Virus record (IMG/VR): IMGVR_UViG_3300020579_000028
Coordinates: 1 to 32,974 of that record
DNA length: 32,974 nt
Origin: a virus
Strand: one strand, 5' to 3'
In this document: positions 8,574-16,137 of the stretch, piece by piece
Layout: each line of letters opens with the position of its first letter
Numbering within the stretch: the first letter of the stretch is position 1
Translations under genes and position numbers: made by a program
Notes under the pieces: model-generated
Told to the model about the DNA's origin: nothing
Databases searched by the model: none
The model's input: the letters and a program-made list of their open reading frames with translations, nothing else

Positions 8574-8880
8574 TGTTCGGGATGATGTTGCAGGAGCGCA
8601 AGGATGGATCCAACAACAGCAGGGAGTGCATCAAGCTGACTGTACCGCAAACCCTGCTTTACCAATCTGCGTGGCTGTTAACAAAGCGATTGACGCCCAG
8701 CACGTCACTCGTGATGCGTTGAACGTCTACTGTGGAGGTCCTCCACCATCGGGTCAGACGCCATTTAGTTCGGGCGGGCCTTGCGTTCCGGTGAAGAGTG
8801 CTCAGGCGGCGTTACAAGCTGCTCTAACCAACATGAATCAAATCGTCGCTGACGGTAAAGCGCTAGCAGGAGGCAAGTGA
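8491..8880 (+). CDS. Lipoprotein with LAGC lipobox (o-spanin candidate)
   Basis: 129 residues from ATG 8491. An ATG 15 nt earlier is in frame, but the GGAGGAAATAGAA just before 8491 fits the second ATG. The N-terminus is a textbook lipoprotein signal: basic MGRRRNK, hydrophobic LLSLLLLPLILVL, lipobox LAGC with acylated Cys23. The mature part is about 107 residues with four further cysteines (CTANPALPIC and CGGPPPS...GGPC), suggesting two disulphides in the periplasm, and ends in an Ala-rich helix. A lipoprotein beside a holin candidate suggests an outer-membrane spanin subunit or a superinfection-exclusion lipoprotein. The gene is overlapped at 5' by the holin candidate and at 3' by the next gene. 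Confidence 0.7.
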   Translation: MGRRRNKLLSLLLLPLILVLAGCPLENDVRDDVAGAQGWIQQQQGVHQADCTANPALPICVAVNKAIDAQHVTRDALNVYCGGPPPSGQTPFSSGGPCVPVKSAQAALQAALTNMNQIVADGKALAGGK

Positions 8881-9140
8881 TGGGGATCTTCCTACTCCTT
8901 CTCAACGTTGCCTCCGCTGCACTAGCTACCAGCCAGAAACTAAACCTTCCTGCCGAGATCATCGCTCAGCTCGAAGCTATCGTCGTCGCCATTGCTAAGG
9001 TTCACGGGTCGACTGTGACTGGGGCTCAGCTGGACTCTCTGATGACGGAGAAGACTTGGGCTGATGCTGTTGCTGTAACGGGCTCAACTCAAGTTCTCCC
9101 GGCGGGAGCTCAGTTACCACCGACGAAGCAGGTGAAGTAG
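8880..9140 (+). CDS. Last gene of the late run; hydrophobic N-terminus, hypothetical
   Basis: 86 residues from ATG 8880 (an adjacent GTG at 8877 is in frame; AGGAGG at about 8868-8873 spaces better to the ATG). The N-terminus (MGIFLLLLNVASAALATSQ) looks like a signal peptide with an A-x-A cleavage site. The remainder is short, polar and unremarkable. It overlaps the lipoprotein stop (TGATG arrangement). The 3' 146 nt overlap, on the opposite strand, the extended C-terminus of GroES. A terminator hairpin follows at 9154. No family recognised. Confidence 0.6.
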   Translation: MGIFLLLLNVASAALATSQKLNLPAEIIAQLEAIVVAIAKVHGSTVTGAQLDSLMTEKTWADAVAVTGSTQVLPAGAQLPPTKQVK

Positions 9141-9438
9141 GTGTATCGGGTTTGAGTACCGAAATCAGTTCTCGAAACTCGAGACTTCGGTACTCTTTCC
9201 CCTGCACCATTTGACCAGTCCCCGACGTCCAAGCAAAGAAGACAATATCCCCCACCTGAACATGTTCTTGGACGAAAGGATCAGTTCCTACCGCAACGAC
9301 CACTCCACTGGTAGGTTTGGGTCGCTTCTCATCTGCGATGACAGCGTAAAGGCCAATCTTCACCATACGCGCTTCCAGCTCCAACAGCGGCTCGACTGGG
9401 TCTACCAATACTCTTGCTCCTAGTGGAACTAGTTTCAT
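8995..9438 (-). CDS. Phage GroES-type co-chaperonin with extended C-terminus
   Basis: 147 residues. Residues 1-97 match the Cpn10/GroES fold: VPLGARVLVDPVEP at the start, ARMVKIGLYAVIADEKRPKPTSGVVVAVG (mobile loop followed by G-x-V-V-A-V-G), VQVGDIVFFAWTSGT, and the closing KEYRSLEFRELISVL. Phage co-chaperonins such as T4 gp31 replace host GroES on GroEL to fold capsid proteins; the role here is inferred from that. Residues 98-147 are an unusual Pro/Ser/Gln-rich disordered tail, encoded antisense to the last late gene. The start ATG overlaps the upstream stop (ATGA), with GGAGAG upstream. It is the last gene of the minus-strand run. Confidence 0.8.
   Translation of the reverse strand: MKLVPLGARVLVDPVEPLLELEARMVKIGLYAVIADEKRPKPTSGVVVAVGTDPFVQEHVQVGDIVFFAWTSGTGQMVQGKEYRSLEFRELISVLKPDTPTSPASSVVTELPPGELELSPLQQQHQPKSSPSSESPAEPQSQSTREP
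9154..9198 (+). terminator. Rho-independent terminator ending the late plus-strand run
   Basis: GAGTACCGAA (9154-9163) pairs perfectly with TTCGGTACTC (9186-9195), and an inner CTCGA/TCGAG stem lies within the loop. TTT then CCCC follows. It begins 13 nt after the last late gene's stop. The hairpin lies inside the coding region of the oppositely oriented GroES gene, just after its conserved domain. Confidence 0.7.
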
Positions 9439-9689
9439 GGTTTCTCTCCTGCCGGTACCAGCGCCCGGATTGCGCTAGACTGGCCTGTGTAGGGTGTCGT
9501 TTCCGAACTGATAACTAGGAAATCGATATTACCATCTCCTGCCTTCAGCTCGTAGTACTCTTCCTGCTTAGTGAAGCTTGGCTCTCCGTCGTCAGGATCG
9601 AAGAGGCTGGTTGAGACTACCTGGCGAACTACCCGATACTCCTTGTTGTTGTACTTGACTACCTCACCGAGTGTGTGTGATTGGTCCAT
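9435..9689 (-). CDS. Hypothetical protein (84 aa) between dpdA and groES
   Basis: ATG at 9689 overlaps the dpdA stop (TAATG), and its own stop overlaps the groES start (ATGA), so it is tightly coupled in the operon. The protein is mainly beta-prone and acidic (GEVVKYNNKEYRVVRQVV, SLFDPDDGEPSFTKQEEYYELK), suggesting a small SH3-like or barrel protein. No motif or family is recognised. Confidence 0.65.
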   Translation of the reverse strand: MDQSHTLGEVVKYNNKEYRVVRQVVSTSLFDPDDGEPSFTKQEEYYELKAGDGNIDFLVISSETTPYTGQSSAIRALVPAGEKP

Positions 9690-10462
9690 TAGAGGTTATC
9701 CACCTTTACCCCGCAGAGACGGAGGTTCTTTCTGATTTGGTTCTCGTACCCGATTTCTGGAGCGTTCCACTCGATCGGAGCTTCCTTCCACGATTCGAAG
9801 TGGGCTAGTGATTGGTTGAGCCACCCTCGCCACACGGGCGCACTCGAGTCGATCGTCCTCACCCCTGCGTTGTTCAGATACCACAGCTCGTGGTAGTTGC
9901 CTCGATCCATTCCCAACGCATGTACTTTCTTTCCTGGGTGTGAGACCTGGATGAAGCGAGCCAGTTGATATCTCAACCCCGGATCATCGCTATACAAATA
10001 CGACAAGTTCCTCGGCAGTCCGATCCATCGCACAAGCGGCTCATCCAGAAACCGCATTAAGCAGGTTAAAACGTCTCCCGATCCGACCTTGGCGTTTCCC
10101 TGCGGTACGGCCATCCATTCCCAAGGTACCCCTCCCATATCGGCCACAAGTCGCATACCAGTGTGGTAAGTTTTATCTGAGGGTTCTCCTGGAAAGTCCG
10201 GTAGTACCACGACGTCGGCGTTGTATTCACGAGCCATCTCAATAAGCCGATCGGTGGAGACGACCTCTGTTTCATACGCCCCGTTATCAAGGATAATAAA
10301 ATCCCCAAGGCGTTTTCGTTCCTTGTAAAACTCAACATATTCAGGCTCCTTCCTTTGAGCCAGGACCAGGTGGCTCTTGGATAACGTCGAAAACTGGTTC
10401 AGCCCCGCTATCGGACTGATCACGCAGAACTGCATGTCTGGCGGACTCGATGGTGTTTCCAC
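9689..10462 (-). CDS. dpdA: DpdA-like DNA transglycosylase (7-deazaguanine insertion)
   Basis: 257 residues resembling the compact phage DpdA/TGT-related proteins. FIILDNGAYE (55-64) and VVVLPDFPGE (84-93) carry aspartates in the positions expected for TIM-barrel transglycosylase catalysis; later strands include WEWMAVPQG, RWIGLPRN and VHALGMDRGNYHELW. DpdA exchanges guanine in DNA for a 7-deazaguanine base. All upstream enzymes for preQ0 (folE, queD, queE, queC) are in the same minus-strand region, which strongly supports this role. Start chosen at GTG 10462 because GGAGG lies 4 nt upstream; an internal ATG at 10435 lacks one. The gene overlaps the end of the HTH gene by 122 nt. Family moderately sure; the exact base installed is not determined. 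Confidence 0.75.
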   Translation of the reverse strand: METPSSPPDMQFCVISPIAGLNQFSTLSKSHLVLAQRKEPEYVEFYKERKRLGDFIILDNGAYETEVVSTDRLIEMAREYNADVVVLPDFPGEPSDKTYHTGMRLVADMGGVPWEWMAVPQGNAKVGSGDVLTCLMRFLDEPLVRWIGLPRNLSYLYSDDPGLRYQLARFIQVSHPGKKVHALGMDRGNYHELWYLNNAGVRTIDSSAPVWRGWLNQSLAHFESWKEAPIEWNAPEIGYENQIRKNLRLCGVKVDNL

Positions 10463-10784
10463 GTTGCCTCCGTTTGTATTTGTAGACTAGACTACTACTG
10501 CAACCTAACATTGCTGCGATACTAATATCGTTGACCGACCACAACAGCCGTTGGTCCATCAAGTGGAGCTTGTAGGCGAACTTACCGCTGTTATTAGCAC
10601 CTCCCGGACTGCGCATTGCGATTCCGTAAAGTATAAGACGGTTGCGTAGGGTAATCTTTCCCACCCCTAACTTCATCGCAATATCAGTGATAGAGAGCTC
10701 TTGATCGGTGTAGAGATCCCTCAACATCGGACCTTCGGCTTCGTAGCCTAAGTCCCTAGCGTACTTATCCCAATCAAGTGGCAT
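10341..10784 (-). CDS. Helix-turn-helix DNA-binding protein
   Basis: 147 residues. Two HTH-like segments are visible: LYTDQELSITDIAMKLGVGKITLRNRLILYG (about 24-54) and WSVNDISIAAMLGCSSSLVYKYKRRQRG (about 82-109), each with the pattern of an invertase/resolvase-type or sigma-like HTH (hydrophobic-IAxxLGVxxxTLRNRL). The C-terminal 30 residues are polar and overlap dpdA. It may regulate this operon or assist replication. It overlaps the primase/helicase stop by 11 nt. Confidence 0.65.
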   Translation of the reverse strand: MPLDWDKYARDLGYEAEGPMLRDLYTDQELSITDIAMKLGVGKITLRNRLILYGIAMRSPGGANNSGKFAYKLHLMDQRLLWSVNDISIAAMLGCSSSLVYKYKRRQRGNTIESARHAVLRDQSDSGAEPVFDVIQEPPGPGSKEGA

Positions 10785-12198
10785 TACCGCCCTCCTTCCG
10801 AAGTACCCATACGTGGACTAGTCGATCGATGATTTCGTCTACCTGCTGGGCGTCTTTAAGACTGTTGAGGATGAAACGAATTTGTTGGGAGTTGAGGCGA
10901 TGCTGCAGTTTACGAATAAGAGATGAATGATGAATAAACCCGCCACTAGCTCGAATAGTACCAAGGACCAATTCCTGATCAATCCCGCTTTCAGTCTTGA
11001 ACATCTGCTTGAGTATGGTTGGGTAGAACGTTTCCATCCAATCCATAATAGCGATAGCCCGCTGAAAGCAATCAAAACACACAACCAGATTATGGTGCGT
11101 AGCAATATGCAAACACATTGCGACTCTGATAACATGCTTGTCCTTTCTCTGGTAGAAGTTCTTCATCAGTTCGCTTTCTTGATGTTTGCCGCGAGCAGTG
11201 AGGTCTTCATACCACTGCTTGAACTTGCCCGCTGTTTCCGCATCGAGAGTTACTTCACCTGCGAACTCGTGGATTCGAGCGAGGTCTCCGATGAGGGTTT
11301 CTCTAATACGGCTCGAGCCGGGGCGCGGTATAGGCTCAGATCTTGGGGTACTCTCTTGTACAACGAGTATATGCCTCGCAACAAAGCCCCCATCAACGAT
11401 ATCCTTTGGAGTATTGTTAATGAACCATTCCGGAGTGGAACACATAAGGGTACTGATACACACGTCTCGTAGTACAACTCTTCCTCGACCGATTGTCTTG
11501 GAGTCCCATATGTCAGGGCAGTCAAGGAGGCGGGTAATGAGTGGAATTGCACCTTCCATATACTTCTGTTTCCCCAATACCGCGGCCAGTTCGGGAGCAT
11601 AAATAATACCCTGCGCCATGTCCTTCATATCATCCACGAGCGCCTCAGGTGTGAGCCTTTCTGCGTAGATTTTGGTTACTTCCAACTCCTGCAACATACT
11701 TACGATGATGTTGGTGGCTGAGGTTTTCTTAAGACCCGACGGGCCCAAAATGATGATCCCAAGGTTAGGAAATAACTTGAAATAACCCATCTCGAACCAC
11801 ACCCTACGATTAAGAGTACTGCCGATCCCAAGCAGAGCGCAAAAGAGATGATAAGCCAACGGCGCTTCAGAATGGGAGGTGTACTCCAAATAGCGATGAA
11901 TAAACCCGTCAGTAGGGCAAATACTTCGTAGCTCCTTCTCAATCTCTTTTGGGTCACGTTGGGGTTCTTCATGGCCGTTCTCCTCTCCAACTAGTTCTTT
12001 GGTAAACTCCTCTTCGGTAATACTAAAGCAGGTGTAGATCAGTCGTTTAACCTCTGCCTTATCCCTTTCATTCAACATCCCAGGAAAGTTCCCGACCCAC
12101 GTCAACGCCAGCTTAAACGCAGGGTGAGTCTTCGGCAGTCTCTTATCCCTCAGCAGCGACTTAAACTTATCCAATTGTTCCAGAACGTTGGGAGCCAT
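10774..12198 (-). CDS. DUF3987-like primase/helicase ATPase
   Basis: 474 residues. A Walker A motif GPSGLKKTS at 152-160 follows the segment LFPNLGIIIL, the arrangement found in DUF3987-type replication ATPases (LYPNLYVLLVGPSGSGKS). YAPELAAVLGKQKY corresponds to the helicase segment after Walker A, and ISTLMCSTPEWF resembles Walker B/sensor 1. The N-terminal 100 residues are helical and may be a remnant primase-linker or loader domain. The protein probably unwinds DNA at the phage fork with the adjacent UDG-PolA fusion. It overlaps the polymerase gene by 32 nt. Confidence 0.65.
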   Translation of the reverse strand: MAPNVLEQLDKFKSLLRDKRLPKTHPAFKLALTWVGNFPGMLNERDKAEVKRLIYTCFSITEEEFTKELVGEENGHEEPQRDPKEIEKELRSICPTDGFIHRYLEYTSHSEAPLAYHLFCALLGIGSTLNRRVWFEMGYFKLFPNLGIIILGPSGLKKTSATNIIVSMLQELEVTKIYAERLTPEALVDDMKDMAQGIIYAPELAAVLGKQKYMEGAIPLITRLLDCPDIWDSKTIGRGRVVLRDVCISTLMCSTPEWFINNTPKDIVDGGFVARHILVVQESTPRSEPIPRPGSSRIRETLIGDLARIHEFAGEVTLDAETAGKFKQWYEDLTARGKHQESELMKNFYQRKDKHVIRVAMCLHIATHHNLVVCFDCFQRAIAIMDWMETFYPTILKQMFKTESGIDQELVLGTIRASGGFIHHSSLIRKLQHRLNSQQIRFILNSLKDAQQVDEIIDRLVHVWVLRKEGGNAT

Positions 12199-14620
12199 AT
12201 TGTGCGATCCAGTCCTCGTAAGCTATGACATCATTCCAGTTTGGCAAACCCGTCTTACTGGTTTCCTTACTCCCAATCTTTAACGTCGCTGTGAAGAAGA
12301 AATTGTCCATTTCTGGTACGGGTCGCTCCATACACTCTCTGACGTAATCTCCAACAACAGCAGCCTTGGATCGTGGTCCACAGGCAGCGACTTGGTCGTG
12401 AACCGTAAGCATAAGGCGACTATCGTAAGCAGGAAGGTCTCTGCCCAATGGTACCAAAGCATTTTGAATAAGAACGTCAGCGGCATTGCTTTGACCTGGG
12501 AAAGCGAGTATCTCATTACGGAGCATTCTAACGTTGGGGAACCAGCGTATGCGTCCAAAGAAATTCTTGAGGTGTCCATTCTTATAAGCCTCCGAGATTA
12601 ATCGTGTGTGGAGCGCCGAGATCGCCCAGTGCTCTTTGAAGAAGTTGTCGTACATTTTGAAGGCTTTGTCTTTTGCGATACCGAACCCCTTTTGGAGCGA
12701 GTCAGCTTGTCGACCGTAGAGAAGTCCCAAAGGCCCACTCTTGGCGACAAGGAGTTCCCAGGGTTCGACGCTACTGCGACGATACTGTTTGAGAGGCGGG
12801 CGCCCTTGCTCAAAGAACGGTTTCTGGAAGATCTCTTCGTAAAAGAGACCGTATAGATAAATTCCATTCCGCTTTGCTTCAAGTATTGGTTTATCCTGCG
12901 CCGCGTACCCGTAGACAAAGAACTCAATCTGTTCGAAGTCAGCGTGGATAACAACTTGTGTATCGGGGAAATCGGGGATAACAATTGATCTTGGAAATAT
13001 GCCCCCAATTTCTTCTGGGATATTTTGTAGATCTGGATCTTTAGCTTGTAAACGGCCCGCGCGTTGGCCGACAATGGATACTTGGGCATGTGCCCTCCCA
13101 TCTTCTGCGTAGAAGTATGTAAACTCTTCGCTCTTCTTCAGCGTACGCATCTCTCGAATCAGTAGTGCTGCTTGACTCTTGTTCTGTGTGATGTATACTT
13201 CCAATGCATCGTCATCGACGGTCTGGCGACGAACCTTCTTTTTAGTACCCTTGACCGCAACCATGTTATACTGAGGTTTGTATCCCAGCGCGTTAAAGAA
13301 CTCCATCAGTTGCTTAGGGCTGGACCACATCACCATCGGGTTGAGCTTGTTCCAGATTTCGATATACTTCTCCAGCGCCATAGAACACTGCAGCTCCATT
13401 CGCTGGGCATGCTCAGTATCACAATTAACCCCTTGTACACGCATCATCTCTACCACTGGCCATAGATCCATCCCATGTTCCCAGAACAACTTACTCATCC
13501 CCCTTGCTTCGAGCTCCTTAACGGCTTCTTGTACAACCCATAGCGCTCCGAAAGTATCGTAGGCATTGTAGAGATTGGGATCTCGTTGGGCGAGGTTTTT
13601 AGTAAAGGGACAATCTGTAAAGACCGACATAGCTGTTCCCAAACTTTTTGAAGTCGCGTCAGAGTAAAGGAAGTTGAGGGCCAGCATTCCATCAGCAGGA
13701 CGAATCCCGGAGAGATCAAAGTGGGTGGCGAGGTGATAACCGTCAAATCCCCAGTTAAAGACACAACATATTGGTTTCCTTGCACGCTTGCCTTCGAACA
13801 GCGGAACGAGGAGTGGAAAGAGGCTGGCAGGGACGCCAATCGATTCCCCGAGATCCGCTGAGAGACCGATAACTTGGATCTCTGTCTGACCGGAGATTTG
13901 GCCGGTGCGGTCTTCCTCTTCGAAGACGTCGTCTGGGGTTTCGATATCACACCCGAACCACCCTTTATCAAGGATTTTTTGTACATAGTCGATTACATCC
14001 CTTTCGCTTGGTTGGTAGTTAGTAACGATGTGATCCCAAACCGGGAAGCCTTTACCATCGATCCACCGTTTGACTTTGGCAAGATCTCGCTCAAAGAACC
14101 AGGTGTCACGAAACCCGGTTCGGAGTAAGTAGGATGGGTGAAACAGTGGAATGATTATTCTCTTGCCTGTAATAGGAAACGGACAGCCTCTTAACCAGAA
14201 GCTGGGATCCTTGCGCGCTTTCTTAGTGATAACGGTTTGGAGATTTTTTCCGGTGAAAGTCTTAAAGGGCTCGCTACCGAGCGTAACAGTAATATCTGGA
14301 TTTCCCACTGCATCAAGTTCTTTATCAAGGAGGGGTTTACAGCAGCGAATCGCTTCCGGCGGTACAGGGGTTCCCGGCGGAACAAAGCAACGTACAAGGT
14401 TGGTAAGATATTGTCTGGAACGCTCAATACCCGCTGCTCTAAATCCGTTGTTGAGAGTGTTTCCACTTGGTCCACTGAATGGCACTCCTTCCTGGATTTC
14501 GTTTTCTGCTGGGCCCATCCCGATGAAGACAGCTTGGGGGTTAGGGCTCCCGGTTCCCCAAACTGGTCCTGGCGCGTCTTTAAGAGGGCATTGATGACAA
14601 AGGGGGCCTGGTTTACTCAT
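12167..14620 (-). CDS. Uracil-DNA glycosylase / family A DNA polymerase fusion
   Basis: 817 residues with three domains. Residues 1-195: family 4-type UDG with C8-x2-C11 and C78...C93 for a 4Fe-4S cluster, motif A GMGPAENEIQEGVPFSG (34-50) and motif B HPS (161-163). Residues 220-360: 3'-5' exonuclease with Exo I DIE (225-227), Exo II N-x3-D (288-292), Exo III Y-x3-D (350-354), so proofreading residues are present. Residues 370-817: polymerase A with GRLQAKDPDLQNIP (521-534), motif A HADFEQIE (Asp560), motif B K626-x3-L630-x3-Y634, and motif C VHDQ (Asp741). Compared with E. coli Pol I, position 762 is Leu, the Arg754 equivalent appears to be Leu, and the motif C Glu is Gln. It lacks a 5' nuclease domain. 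The ATG at 14620 overlaps the upstream stop by 8 nt. Confidence 0.88.
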   Translation of the reverse strand: MSKPGPLCHQCPLKDAPGPVWGTGSPNPQAVFIGMGPAENEIQEGVPFSGPSGNTLNNGFRAAGIERSRQYLTNLVRCFVPPGTPVPPEAIRCCKPLLDKELDAVGNPDITVTLGSEPFKTFTGKNLQTVITKKARKDPSFWLRGCPFPITGKRIIIPLFHPSYLLRTGFRDTWFFERDLAKVKRWIDGKGFPVWDHIVTNYQPSERDVIDYVQKILDKGWFGCDIETPDDVFEEEDRTGQISGQTEIQVIGLSADLGESIGVPASLFPLLVPLFEGKRARKPICCVFNWGFDGYHLATHFDLSGIRPADGMLALNFLYSDATSKSLGTAMSVFTDCPFTKNLAQRDPNLYNAYDTFGALWVVQEAVKELEARGMSKLFWEHGMDLWPVVEMMRVQGVNCDTEHAQRMELQCSMALEKYIEIWNKLNPMVMWSSPKQLMEFFNALGYKPQYNMVAVKGTKKKVRRQTVDDDALEVYITQNKSQAALLIREMRTLKKSEEFTYFYAEDGRAHAQVSIVGQRAGRLQAKDPDLQNIPEEIGGIFPRSIVIPDFPDTQVVIHADFEQIEFFVYGYAAQDKPILEAKRNGIYLYGLFYEEIFQKPFFEQGRPPLKQYRRSSVEPWELLVAKSGPLGLLYGRQADSLQKGFGIAKDKAFKMYDNFFKEHWAISALHTRLISEAYKNGHLKNFFGRIRWFPNVRMLRNEILAFPGQSNAADVLIQNALVPLGRDLPAYDSRLMLTVHDQVAACGPRSKAAVVGDYVRECMERPVPEMDNFFFTATLKIGSKETSKTGLPNWNDVIAYEDWIAQYGSQRSGTIG

Positions 14621-14999
14621 AGCTCTCCGTCAACTCGATGATTTCGTTTTCATATCCGGTCCAGTCAAATCCCAACTCTCCAACAAGGATGCGCTCAATC
14701 CCCGTAGCTGTGCAGTGTTCTTTCTTGCACGGACAATCAGGGTGATCTCCAGGTTCGATGTCGGACGTTGGATCATACCCGAGATCGAACTTATCGACTT
14801 GCTCCGTCGTGATGCCTCGTGCCTGGCAGAGAATCGCTTCAACGAGTTCATGAACGGCAATGCAAAGACTCCCAGCAAGTCCTGTTTTAGGTGTTTCTGA
14901 TACTCGGATTGTGAGGTTGCCCTCGGTGTCATACTGCCAATCTCCGCAGGTGTTATACCGTTGAGCAGAGTGCGGTATTGTTTCAATTGTGATTTTAAT
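14613..14999 (-). CDS. Hypothetical phage protein with HELVE motif, ATT start codon
   Basis: 128 residues. The frame from 14999 to TAA at 14613-14615 has no ATG or GTG; its only TTG codons are near the 3' end. In-frame TAG lies just upstream (codons TAG GAG GAT ACG ACG ATT). AGGAGG (15008-15013) lies 8 nt before ATT (14997-14999), so ATT is the best start; ACG is a poorer alternative. The protein reads as a real gene: KITIETIPHSAQRYNTCGDW at the start, then DTEGNLTIRVS, then CIAVHELVEAILCQARGI (HELVE, a possible metal site), FDLGYDPTSD, and a cysteine/histidine cluster HPDCPCKKEHC. The pattern (ETIPH, QRY-T-GDW, VHELVE, LC..RGI) is one I associate with conserved hypothetical proteins of many phages. 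The end overlaps the polymerase start by 8 nt (ATGAGTAA). Confidence 0.8.
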   Translation of the reverse strand: MKITIETIPHSAQRYNTCGDWQYDTEGNLTIRVSETPKTGLAGSLCIAVHELVEAILCQARGITTEQVDKFDLGYDPTSDIEPGDHPDCPCKKEHCTATGIERILVGELGFDWTGYENEIIELTESYE

Positions 15000-15039
15000 C
15001 GTCGTATCCTCCTATGAGATTTTTGACACGCGCCGCGAC

Positions 15040-15591
15040 TCACGGGCGGCCTGCCAGTTGAAAGAAGCGACTTTCCATCTTCGGGTCATCGCGAAACGCG
15101 CCCTCGAGGTGATAAGTCGTAAAATCGCCAGGTGAGCGGACACCCCTAATTTCAGTACAACCATGCTTGCCCGATACCAGACAAGCCACATCCTTAACTC
15201 CGGATACTTCGCTTTGCAGACGAGCCACCGCATCTCGAGTAAATCCCTCTTGGAGAAGAGGTCGAGTATTACACTCGTCAAGCACCCGGATAAGCTTGCT
15301 AAGCCCAAGCACCTCACCAGCTGGAATGTAGGCAAGGGAAACAGTAAAGCGAACAGGTAGAAGATGATGGGGGCACATACTGTAAAGTACATGGCCCTTG
15401 AGCATGATAAAATCCGTGAAGTCTTCGGGAAACGTTGCATACTCGACTTCCTTCTTTCCAAACATCTCAACGTAGAGGCGAGCTACGCGCTCCGGCGTGT
15501 CGATGAAGTTTCGATCGGCTGGATCGATGTTGAGGCCTTTGAGGATTTGGCGAACGCCTTGTTCGATGAGTCCGTTGTTAATTGGTTTCAC
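15040..15591 (-). CDS. folE: GTP cyclohydrolase I
   Basis: 183 residues, close to the length of compact FolE. It converts GTP to dihydroneopterin triphosphate, the first step toward preQ0 (and folate). Conserved features: DRNFIDTPERVARLY (26-40), MCPHHLLPV (72-80, Zn ligand Cys73 and catalytic-type His75/His76), GLSKLIRVLD (96-105) with TRPLLQEGFTRD, and the second zinc cysteine in KHGCTEIRGV (His143, Cys145). GTG start at 15591 overlaps the upstream stop (GTGA), with GGAGG 4 nt upstream. Co-occurrence with queD/E/C and dpdA indicates DNA modification rather than folate supply. Confidence 0.93.
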   Translation of the reverse strand: MKPINNGLIEQGVRQILKGLNIDPADRNFIDTPERVARLYVEMFGKKEVEYATFPEDFTDFIMLKGHVLYSMCPHHLLPVRFTVSLAYIPAGEVLGLSKLIRVLDECNTRPLLQEGFTRDAVARLQSEVSGVKDVACLVSGKHGCTEIRGVRSPGDFTTYHLEGAFRDDPKMESRFFQLAGRP

Positions 15592-15866
15592 AGTGCCTCC
15601 ACAACGTCTTCGAAGATGAGATAGATCCAGGTAGCAGCTTTGACAAGCAACCGCATCCGAAATTGAGGGTTGGCTGGGTTCGCTCGAAAGAACTCTCCAA
15701 GCTTGAGTTTGATTTCACCTGTAGCGTGAGTGTAATCCCCGCCTGCGTTAGTTTCGAAGAACCCACCCTTCTCACCGTAGTGGGCTTTCTTCTCCTCGAG
15801 CATAGCGGTAATGGCGTCGAAGAACGCCTTGAGAGTGTCAGTTCGGTTTAATAATCGTGTACTCAT
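15588..15866 (-). CDS. Hypothetical protein (92 aa) upstream of folE
   Basis: Helical, mixed-charge protein from ATG 15866. Its stop overlaps the folE GTG by four bases (GTGA), so it is translationally coupled to folE. Segments ITAMLEEKKAHYGEKGGFF and GEIKLKLGEFFRANPANPQFRMRLLVKAATWIYLIFED suggest two long helices, reminiscent of small all-alpha phage proteins with a MazG-like look, but key acidic metal motifs are not evident. No family is assigned. Confidence 0.65.
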   Translation of the reverse strand: MSTRLLNRTDTLKAFFDAITAMLEEKKAHYGEKGGFFETNAGGDYTHATGEIKLKLGEFFRANPANPQFRMRLLVKAATWIYLIFEDVVEAL

Positions 15867-16137
15867 CCTTATCGTCTCCTGGGTGGGTCAGTTTAGACAG
15901 TTTGTCTTTGACTTCCTCGAACGCTAACATCGCCTCCTGCCGATCCTTATCCTGGCCAAGCTTGTTCCAGTGGTGACGCATAGTTTGACCGTTAAGGATG
16001 TTGAAGTATCCCACATCCCAACATTGAGTCTTGCCGTCGTAGTGGCTTCCCAAGAACACAATCCACTTACCCGACTGGCTAGTATATTTGGAGAGTACGG
16101 TCACCCCGTACTTGCTCGGTTGGAAACTCACCGGCAT
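15838..16137 (-). CDS. Hypothetical protein (99 aa)
   Basis: Start chosen at ATG 16137 (MPVSFQPSKYGV) because the upstream extension reads as low-quality Ser/Ala/Arg sequence lying over the neighbouring zinc-ribbon gene. AGGAGA and GCGAGG lie upstream. The N-terminal half is beta-prone with aromatic residues (SGKWIVFLGSHYDGKTQCWDVGYF), followed by a helix (RQEAMLAFEEVKDKLSKL) and an acidic tail. Unknown function. It overlaps both neighbours, typical of this compact operon. Confidence 0.55.
   Translation of the reverse strand: MPVSFQPSKYGVTVLSKYTSQSGKWIVFLGSHYDGKTQCWDVGYFNILNGQTMRHHWNKLGQDKDRQEAMLAFEEVKDKLSKLTHPGDDKDEYTIIKPN

Noticed and set aside
12167-14620. Inactive polymerase because motif C reads VHDQ
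   Set aside because: The metal-binding Asp is retained; the Glu is less critical, and exonuclease and other motifs are intact, so I do not call it inactive.
14630-15043. 137-aa ATG ORF on the minus strand between polymerase and folE
   Set aside because: Ser/Arg/Lys-rich shadow with no conserved pattern; the frame starting at ATT 14999 encodes a coherent protein over the same bases.
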